Source: Streptomyces speibonae (GTDB lineage: Bacteria > Actinomycetota > Actinomycetes > Streptomycetales > Streptomycetaceae). From it: a DNA stretch of 5,643 nt. The translations under genes and the position numbers were made by a program. How positions within the stretch are numbered: the first letter of the stretch is position 1; each line of letters opens with the position of its first letter. The DNA lies in contig KL568574.1 of assembly GCA_000715605.1 (NCBI GenBank), forward strand, positions 123,554 to 129,196, read 5' to 3'. The notes under the pieces are model-generated. The model was given only the letters and a program-made list of their open reading frames with translations. It had not been told where the DNA came from and made no database searches. This document shows, one piece after another, positions 1 through 5,643 of this stretch.

Positions 1-726
1 CAGGTCGCCGCTGGTGAACAGCTTGCGCAGGGTGCGGAAGCCGCCGACGACGCCGTCCGTGTGGTAGGCGATCTCGTTGTTCTCGTCCAGGGTGTCGGCG
101 CCGGACGACCAGATCAGCGGGTTGACCATGGAGTGCAGGGTGTTGCCCAGGTAGATGCCCTTGACCTTGTCGGTGGTCAGCTCGGCGGCCGTGTCGAGGA
201 GTTCGTCGAGCGTCTGCGGTACGCCGACGCCGGCCTTGTCGAAGAGCGACTTGCGGTAGAAGAAGAACTGCGGGTCGTCGATCATCCGGATGCCGTAGAT
301 CTTGCCGTCGACGGTGTGCGACTGGATGTCGGCGGGGTTGAAGTCGTCCTTCACCGGCTCGATCAGATCGGTCAGATCGGCCACCTGGCCGCTTCTGATG
401 AGCTGGATCTGCGGGTGGAACTCGAAGACGTCCGGCGCGTTGTCGGTGAGCAGCGCGGAGAAGAGCTTGCTCTCGAAGTTGTTGCCCGTGATCCACTGCG
501 TGGTCACGTTCGCTTCCTCGTACGCCTTGGCGTAGCGCTTGATGGCCTGCTCGGTGCCGGCCTCGCCGTAGGCGTGGAAGTACTGCACCAGGTTCGTGCC
601 CGAACCGGAGCCGCCTCCGCGGCCGTTGTTGCTCCCGCACGCGGCGAGCGATCCGGCCGCGGTGAGGCCCAGCGCGGCGCGGAGTACTGATCGGCGGTCC
701 CAGTTGCTGTATCTCATGGCCGGCAT
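1..726 (-). CDS. CUT1-family ABC transporter sugar-binding lipoprotein (partial, C-terminus beyond window)
   Basis: Extracellular solute-binding protein that would capture a sugar or related carbohydrate outside the membrane and pass it to an ABC permease. The 242 visible residues begin with a charged region, a twin-arginine pair (R11-R12, context DRRSVLRA), a hydrophobic stretch and a lipobox L27-A28-A29-C30. It is therefore probably exported by Tat and lipidated at C30. After a Gly/Ser/Asn-rich linker comes a typical SBP_bac_1 fold start (NLVQYFHAYGEAGTEQ), then APDVFEFHP near 100 and DGKIYGIRMIDDPQFFFYRK near 145-165, where family members build the sugar cleft. Family members are usually about 410-450 residues, so roughly half is missing; the reading frame is open to base 1. 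The start at 726 is preferred over the in-frame ATG at 717 because AAGGA lies 7 nt upstream of it. Permease genes would be expected further along the minus strand, outside the window. The substrate cannot be told from sequence; xylose-type CUT2 proteins look different. Confidence 0.95.
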   Translation of the reverse strand, partial: MPAMRYSNWDRRSVLRAALGLTAAGSLAACGSNNGRGGGSGSGTNLVQYFHAYGEAGTEQAIKRYAKAYEEANVTTQWITGNNFESKLFSALLTDNAPDVFEFHPQIQLIRSGQVADLTDLIEPVKDDFNPADIQSHTVDGKIYGIRMIDDPQFFFYRKSLFDKAGVGVPQTLDELLDTAAELTTDKVKGIYLGNTLHSMVNPLIWSSGADTLDENNEIAYHTDGVVGGFRTLRKLFTSGDL

Positions 727-733
727 GTCGACG

Positions 734-738
734 TCCTT
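734..738 (-). promoter_or_regulatory. Ribosome binding site of the binding-protein gene
   Basis: AAGGA on the minus strand, 7 nt before the ATG at 726. It decides between two in-frame ATGs nine bases apart (726 and 717) in favour of the first. It also lies inside the right arm of a possible leader hairpin (arms 733-739 and 770-776). Confidence 0.7.
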
Positions 739-790
739 GTCTCGAGTGCGGCTGGCGGCGGAAGGGGCTCAAGGACTTGCGGTGCGCGGG

Positions 791-819
791 ACGTTAACCT
801 TCGGCCAATACTTCGGCAA
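791..819 (-). promoter_or_regulatory. Candidate promoter of the binding-protein gene
   Basis: On the minus strand TTGCCG (814-819) is followed after 17 nt by TAACGT (791-796). This fits the Streptomyces housekeeping pattern TTGNCN-17/18-TANNNT. It predicts a start near 784 and a leader of about 58 nt. The -35 hexamer lies inside the repeated operator-like element, so a protein bound there would block or compete with RNA polymerase. Prediction by eye only. Confidence 0.55.
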
Positions 820-837
820 GGGGTTGGACAAAGTCCG
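800..837 (-). promoter_or_regulatory. Operator-like element copy 1 (upstream of binding-protein gene)
   Basis: This 38-bp stretch matches 2192-2229 at 28 of 38 positions without gaps (core 811-837 against 2203-2229, 22 of 27). On the plus strand it shows three TT-starting motifs exactly 12 bp apart: TTCGGC at 800, TTCGGC at 812 and TTGGAC at 824. At one end lies a small inverted repeat, GGAC-AAA-GTCC (826-836). It overlaps the -35 box of the candidate promoter. Given the adjacent ROK gene, it is inferred to be that regulator's binding site; this is not shown by the sequence. Confidence 0.6.
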
Positions 838-888
838 TGCGAAGTGGTGCGGGACCTTCACGACGACGCACGGCCGCGGCGCCGGCGG

Positions 889-2115
889 TTACCTGCGGCC
901 TCCGGCCGTGCGGGTCCGGGCGCCCTTTCCGGCCGACTGCAACGCTCCTTCCAGCGCGAACGTCGCCGCCCCCAGGCACACCGGGTCGGTCGGAATCGGG
1001 GACAGGACGATCCGGGTGGCGGCCAGCGGGCGGCGCAGCGCGTGCCGCGCGACGGCCGCGCGCACCTCGGCGAGCAGCGGCTCACCGAACGCGGCCGCGA
1101 CCCAGCTGCTGAGCACCACCACCTCCGGATTGAAGAGGTTGACCAGATCGGCGACACCGGCGCCGAGATAGCGGGCGGTGTGCCGGAGCACCGCCACCGC
1201 CTCCGGATCGCCCGCGCCCACCCCCCGGGCGAGCGCGTCGATGGTGGCCGTCTGGTCCCCGGGACACAGCAGCGGACTGTCCGGACACAGCTCCCGCAGA
1301 TTCAGCATGATCCCCGGCGCGCCCGTGTACGTCTCCACACAGCCGTGGTTGCCGCAGTGGCACGGGCGGCCGTCCAGCACGAGCGTGGTGTGCCCCCACT
1401 CGCCGGCGCTGTTGCTCACCCCCCGGTGCACCCCGCCGCCCAGCACCAGCCCGGCGCCCACCCCGGTCCCCAGGTTCACCACCACCGCGTCCCCGCAGCC
1501 CCGCGCCGCCCCGAACCACAGCTCGGCCACCGCGCAGGCCCGCAGCGGATTGTCCAGGTACAGCGGGTAGGCGATGTGCCCGGTGAGCAGGTCCAGCAGC
1601 GGCACGTCGTGCCAGTCCCAGTTCGGCGCGTACTCGGACACACCGGTGTCCCGGTCCACCTGACCCGGCACGCTCACCCCGACCCCGAGCACCCGCGCGC
1701 CCTCCACACCGGCCTGCGCCACCACCGACCCGACCGCCGTGGCCACATGGCCCACCACCTGCTCGGGCCGGCTGTCGCCGGGGCGCATGGACTCCTCGGC
1801 GCGGGCCAGCACGTTCAGGGCGAGGTCGAACAGCTCGACCCGGACATAGGTCTCGGCCAGGTCCACCCCGATCAGCGCGCCACCGGCCGCGTCGACCGCC
1901 ACCAGGCCCCGGGGGCGGCCGCCGGCGGAGTCCTCGAAGCCGACCTCGGTGATCAGACCGAGGTCGAGCAGCTCACCCACCAGGGTGGCGACGGTGGCGA
2001 GACTCAGCCCGGTGGCCGCCGCCAGCTCCTGCCGGGAGGTCGGCGACGCGGCGATGATCTGGCGCAGCACCTGATAGCGGTTGGCCGTCCGGATGTCCCG
2101 TGATGTGCGCTTCAC
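889..2115 (-). CDS. ROK-family transcriptional regulator (sugar-responsive, probably non-kinase)
   Basis: DNA-binding regulator of carbohydrate genes, 408 residues from the GTG at 2115. An N-terminal winged helix-turn-helix spans about residues 10-70 (SRQELAAATGLSLATVATLV is the HTH core, wing at GGRPRG 65-70). A ROK sugar-kinase-like domain follows. Visible are the glycine-rich phosphate-loop relic NLGTGVGAGL (214-223), SAGEWGH with sugar-contacting E239 and H242, and the zinc motif CHCGNHGC (C252, C254, C259 with H242). The catalytic Asp of ROK kinases (END) is replaced: the segment reads LDNPLRA (187-193), with N189 kept and Pro at the Asp position. It should therefore sense sugar rather than phosphorylate it. 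An in-frame GTG at 2157 has no Shine-Dalgarno sequence. The 2115 start gives the usual VKRTSRDIRTANRY beginning and has GGGGG 10 nt upstream. The gene lies between aldO (115 bp) and the transporter gene (162 bp), all on one strand. From memory it resembles S. coelicolor Rok7B7 (SCO6008), but orthology is unproven. Confidence 0.93.
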   Translation of the reverse strand: MKRTSRDIRTANRYQVLRQIIAASPTSRQELAAATGLSLATVATLVGELLDLGLITEVGFEDSAGGRPRGLVAVDAAGGALIGVDLAETYVRVELFDLALNVLARAEESMRPGDSRPEQVVGHVATAVGSVVAQAGVEGARVLGVGVSVPGQVDRDTGVSEYAPNWDWHDVPLLDLLTGHIAYPLYLDNPLRACAVAELWFGAARGCGDAVVVNLGTGVGAGLVLGGGVHRGVSNSAGEWGHTTLVLDGRPCHCGNHGCVETYTGAPGIMLNLRELCPDSPLLCPGDQTATIDALARGVGAGDPEAVAVLRHTARYLGAGVADLVNLFNPEVVVLSSWVAAAFGEPLLAEVRAAVARHALRRPLAATRIVLSPIPTDPVCLGAATFALEGALQSAGKGARTRTAGGRR

Positions 2116-2169
2116 CGTTCCGCTGCCCCCATCCCTCCGGCCGGGCCGGACCGGCACCGGCGCGCGGCA

Positions 2170-2199
2170 AGGCTACGCACGAGGCGGAACGTTCGACAA
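2170..2199 (-). promoter_or_regulatory. Candidate promoter of the ROK regulator gene
   Basis: On the minus strand TTGTCG (2194-2199) and TAGCCT (2170-2175) are 18 nt apart, fitting TTGNCN and TANNNT. The predicted start near 2163 gives a leader of about 48 nt to the GTG at 2115 and leaves almost none for the GTG at 2157, which favours the shorter protein. The -35 box falls in the first 12-bp repeat of operator-like copy 2. Confidence 0.45.
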
Positions 2200-2229
2200 G
2201 GGCTTAGGAAAGGGGGTTGACGAAGTCCG
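2192..2229 (-). promoter_or_regulatory. Operator-like element copy 2 (upstream of ROK gene)
   Basis: Second copy of the element at 800-837, in the same orientation, ending one base before the aldO stop codon. The repeat motifs are more degenerate: TTCGAC at 2192, TTAGGA at 2204 and TTGACG at 2217 (shifted by one base). The inverted repeat is GAC-GAA-GTC (2219-2227). Its position upstream of the regulator suggests autoregulation. Confidence 0.55.
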
Positions 2230-2230
2230 G

Positions 2231-3532
<1,302 letters not shown>

Positions 3533-3622
3533 CTACCTCGGATTCGGCCCGCACCATGTGGGGGACCCGGCCGCCCGGATGCCCGGCCGGGGGCATACCG
3601 TGAGGAGTCGTACGTCGGCACC

Positions 3623-3630
3623 GGGAGGAG
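3623..3630 (+). promoter_or_regulatory. Ribosome binding site of the radical SAM gene
   Basis: GGGAGGAG followed by 8 nt and then ATG at 3639. This strong site sets the start, although the frame stays open far upstream to about 3264, inside the oppositely oriented aldO. Confidence 0.85.
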
Positions 3631-3638
3631 AACACGCG

Positions 3639-4961
3639 ATGGGCAGCCGTACCGCGCTGGTCGAGGATCTGATGGAGCGGTTCCCGCATGTGCCGCGCGA
3701 GGCCGTCTTCAAGGAGGACCTGCTGCGCGGCGGCGTGGCCTTCGACCCGTCCGCGCTCAGCGACAACGAGGGCGGAGAGGTCAAACCGAAGTCGTACTTC
3801 ATCTTCTCCTTCGACCACGGCACCCTGCCCGAGCTGGGCGAGGCCGCGCTGCGGCGGCCGCCGGAGGAGATCATCCTCACGGGCGGCCCCTACGACCTGC
3901 GCCGCACGGTGGTGTCCGTGCGGGTGAACCCCGCCTCCCCCTACCGCGTCGCCGCCGACGAGCACGGGATGCTCGGCCTGTACCTGGACGGTAAGCGGAT
4001 CTCCGACGTCGGCGTGCCGCCGATGCCGGAGTACTACCGGCACAAGCTGTCCAACGGCAAGTCGGTCATGGAGGTGGCGCCCACCATCCAGTGGGGCTAC
4101 CTGATCTATCTGACCGTCTTCCGGGTCTGCCAGTACTTCGGCGCCAAGGAGGAGTGCCAGTACTGCGACATCAATCACAACTGGCGCCAGCACAAGGCGG
4201 CCGGCCGGCCCTACACCGGGGTGAAGGACGTCGAGGAGGTCCTCGAGGCCCTGGAGATCATCGACCGGTACGACACGCAGAAGGCGTCCACCGCCTACAC
4301 CCTCACCGGCGGCGCCATCACCAAGACCGTCTCCGGCCGTGACGAGGCCGACTTCTACGGCCACTACGCCAAGGCCATCGAGGAGCGCTTCCCCGGCCGC
4401 TGGATCGGCAAGGTCGTCGCCCAGGCGCTGCCCAGGGACGACGTGCAGCGCTTCAAGGACTACGGCGTGCAGATCTACCACCCCAACTACGAGGTGTGGG
4501 ACGAGTACCTGTTCAAGATGTACTGCCCCGGCAAGGAGCGCTACGTCGGCCGGGACGAGTGGCACCGGCGCATCCTCGACTCCGCCGAGATCTTCGGCGC
4601 GCGCAACGTGATCCCCAACTTCGTCGCGGGCGTGGAGATGGCCGAGCCCTTCGGCTTCAAGACCGTCGACGAGGCCATCGACTCCACCACCGAGGGCCTG
4701 CGCTTCTTCATGTCGCACGGCATCACGCCCCGCTTCACCACCTGGTGCCCGGAGCCGACCACCCCGCTCGGCAAGGCCAACCCGCAGGGCGCCCCGCTGG
4801 AGTACCACATCCGGCTGCTCCAGGCGTACCGGCAGACCATGGAGGACTTCGGCCTGTCCTCGCCCCCCGGGTACGGCCCGCCCGGACCCGGCAACGCGGT
4901 GTTCTCCGTCAGCTCGTTCATGGACAGCCTCCCCGCGCAGGAGCCCGCCGGGGCCGTCTGA
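3639..4961 (+). CDS. Radical SAM enzyme with CX8CX2C motif, function unknown
   Basis: Predicted [4Fe-4S]/S-adenosylmethionine radical enzyme, 440 residues, probably cytosolic. Residues 1-150 form an N-terminal region I do not recognise, with strand-like stretches (SPYRVAADEHGMLGLYLDG). The cluster cysteines appear to be C164, C173 and C176 (CQYFGAKEECQYCDINHNW), spaced CX8CX2C rather than the usual CX3CX2C. LTGG at 222-225 resembles the SAM-contacting GGE motif. HPNYEVWDE (281-289) and NFVAGVE (327-333) sit where BioB/HydE-type barrels have comparable motifs. PEPTTPLG (371-378) recalls the 'GTPL' segment of that group. Extra cysteines are C296 and C370. No SPASM domain, with its many extra cysteines, is visible at the C-terminus. 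The start is set by GGGAGGAG 8 nt upstream. The gene is divergent from aldO and followed by a strong hairpin, so it is probably monocistronic. Assignment to the radical SAM superfamily is fairly secure; the reaction cannot be inferred. Confidence 0.9.
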   Translation: MGSRTALVEDLMERFPHVPREAVFKEDLLRGGVAFDPSALSDNEGGEVKPKSYFIFSFDHGTLPELGEAALRRPPEEIILTGGPYDLRRTVVSVRVNPASPYRVAADEHGMLGLYLDGKRISDVGVPPMPEYYRHKLSNGKSVMEVAPTIQWGYLIYLTVFRVCQYFGAKEECQYCDINHNWRQHKAAGRPYTGVKDVEEVLEALEIIDRYDTQKASTAYTLTGGAITKTVSGRDEADFYGHYAKAIEERFPGRWIGKVVAQALPRDDVQRFKDYGVQIYHPNYEVWDEYLFKMYCPGKERYVGRDEWHRRILDSAEIFGARNVIPNFVAGVEMAEPFGFKTVDEAIDSTTEGLRFFMSHGITPRFTTWCPEPTTPLGKANPQGAPLEYHIRLLQAYRQTMEDFGLSSPPGYGPPGPGNAVFSVSSFMDSLPAQEPAGAV

Positions 4962-4983
4962 GCCGCCGGCCGCCCACCGCGTC

Positions 4984-5016
4984 GGAAGGCCGGAACGTGA
5001 GACGTTCCGGCCTTCC
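4984..5016 (+). terminator. Hairpin terminator after the radical SAM gene
   Basis: Perfect 15-bp inverted repeat, GGAAGGCCGGAACGT (4984-4998), GAG loop, and complement (5002-5016), starting 22 bp after the stop codon. There is no U-tract beyond a couple of Ts, which is common for Streptomyces terminators. Confidence 0.8.
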
Positions 5017-5170
5017 TTGCGTATGGTCACTGCGAGGGGTCGCGGCGCCGCCACGGAATGTGAAGACGGCGCTTGTCAGTTGTGCCGACCACGTGAAAAG
5101 CTCGGCCACTGCCGCGAGTTCTCCCCATAACTGCACGCCGAATGTGGCGAGTTGACCTCGTACGTGATGC

Positions 5171-5175
5171 AGGAG
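5171..5175 (+). promoter_or_regulatory. Ribosome binding site of the sigma-like gene
   Basis: AGGAG only 4 nt before the ATG at 5180, which is tight but workable. The GTG at 5164 and ATG at 5167 are out of frame with the protein. No convincing promoter is visible between the hairpin and this site. Confidence 0.6.
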
Positions 5176-5179
5176 TGTC

Positions 5180-5643
5180 ATGCCCGACCTGCCGGACCCG
5201 AAGGACGCCAGCGAGGCGGCACTGTTCACCGAGTGCTGGGACGCGGTGCTCTCCTATGCCGACCTGTGCACGGCGGGATCCGCCGCCGCGGCCGAACTGG
5301 CCCGCGAGGCCTTCGCCGAGGGCATAGCGGAACTGCGCGCCGCCGAGCACGGCACCGTACGCGGCACCGGACGCCGCTCGTCGAGACTGCCCCGGATCCC
5401 CCTGCTGCTGACCGCCGTGCGCACCACCGCGGCCGCCTGGGAGACCGCGGGCCAGGGACACAAACTCGACCCGGACCTGCGGCTGTGGCTCCACTCCGAC
5501 CAGGTTCCCCGGTACACCGGTCCGCCCCTGCACCGCCCGGTCGCGGTGCGCGGACTGCGCGACCTCCAGCAGGTGGACGCCGAACTGCTGTGGCTGGCCG
5601 AGGCGGAGGCCCTGCCGCTGCCCCTGGTGGCCCGCCGGCTCGG
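5180..5643 (+). CDS. Sigma-factor-like protein (partial, C-terminus beyond window)
   Basis: The 154 visible residues are open to the right edge. Residues 14-48 (beginning ALFTECWDAVLSYADLCTAG, then an acidic helix ELAREAFAEGI) resemble region 2 of ECF sigma factors. Residues 125-154 (LRDLQQVDAELLWLAEAEALPLPLVARRL) resemble the start of region 4, including the first part of its helix-turn-helix. Between them is an Arg/Ser linker (RGTGRRSSRLPR, 61-72) and a helix (LLLTAVRTTAAAWETA). The match is weaker than for a true ECF factor: the aromatic -10-melting residues are not evident. It may instead be a degenerate sigma-like protein, possibly fused to an anti-sigma-type zinc finger or membrane region beyond the edge, as I loosely recall for some Streptomyces proteins. 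Codon use looks like that of its neighbours. The gene is probably a separate transcription unit after the hairpin at 4984-5016. Confidence 0.8.
   Translation, partial: MPDLPDPKDASEAALFTECWDAVLSYADLCTAGSAAAAELAREAFAEGIAELRAAEHGTVRGTGRRSSRLPRIPLLLTAVRTTAAAWETAGQGHKLDPDLRLWLHSDQVPRYTGPPLHRPVAVRGLRDLQQVDAELLWLAEAEALPLPLVARRL

Noticed and set aside
359..381. Tandem CAGATCGG repeat within the binding-protein gene
   Set aside because: It encodes a D-L-T-D-L-I stretch with the same codons; coding repetition explains it.
61..690. Plus-strand open frame of 209 codons opposite the binding-protein gene
   Set aside because: The opposite strand carries a lipoprotein signal and a solute-binding fold; this frame has only biased composition.
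838..888. Possible terminator between the ROK and binding-protein genes
   Set aside because: Only short G+C palindromes (GCCGCGGC, CGGCGCCG) are present, with no stable long stem; readthrough from the ROK gene is possible.
844..2103. Plus-strand open frame of 419 codons opposite the ROK gene
   Set aside because: The composition is rich in Arg, His, Pro and Gly with no recognisable motif; it mirrors the well-supported ROK gene and is a codon-bias artefact.
2116..2157. Longer ROK start at the GTG at 2157
   Set aside because: It lacks a Shine-Dalgarno sequence, adds Arg/Gly-rich residues unlike family N-termini, and lies about 6 nt from the predicted transcription start. It cannot be fully excluded.

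Overview
This window looks like chromosomal DNA from a Streptomyces or close relative. It has very high G+C, strong G/C bias at third codon positions, Streptomyces-type promoters, and an alditol oxidase that, from memory, is nearly collinear with AldO of S. coelicolor. It holds five protein genes, two of them cut by the window ends. I see no RNA genes, mobile elements or CRISPR arrays, and no gene-free stretch over 300 bases.

Left block (1-3484), all on the minus strand. In transcription order it holds an FAD-dependent alditol oxidase (aldO, 2231-3484), a ROK-family sugar-responsive transcription factor (889-2115), and the start of a CUT1-type ABC sugar-binding lipoprotein (1-726, running off the left edge, where the permease genes would be expected). 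The regulator and the binding protein are each preceded by a related 38-bp element (28/38 identical, ungapped; core 22/27). Each element overlaps or abuts a plausible promoter. The simplest reading is that the ROK protein controls both its own gene and the transporter through this element. Together the block looks like a uptake-and-oxidation module for a sugar or polyol: import by the ABC system, sensing by the ROK protein, and oxidation of an alditol to an aldose with H2O2 as by-product. The actual ligand cannot be read from the sequence.

Right block (3639-5643), all on the plus strand. It starts divergently from aldO across a 154-bp gap. The first gene encodes a 440-residue radical SAM enzyme of unrecognised function, with an unusual CX8CX2C cluster motif and a BioB/HydE-like C-terminal half. 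A perfect 15-bp-stem hairpin (4984-5016) follows and probably ends its transcript. After about 160 bp begins a gene (5180 onward, cut by the right edge) whose visible 154 residues resemble the helical regions of sigma-70/ECF sigma factors.

Points most worth following up: the paired operator-like element with its 12-bp repeat period, the radical SAM enzyme with the atypical cysteine spacing, and the sigma-like partial gene.
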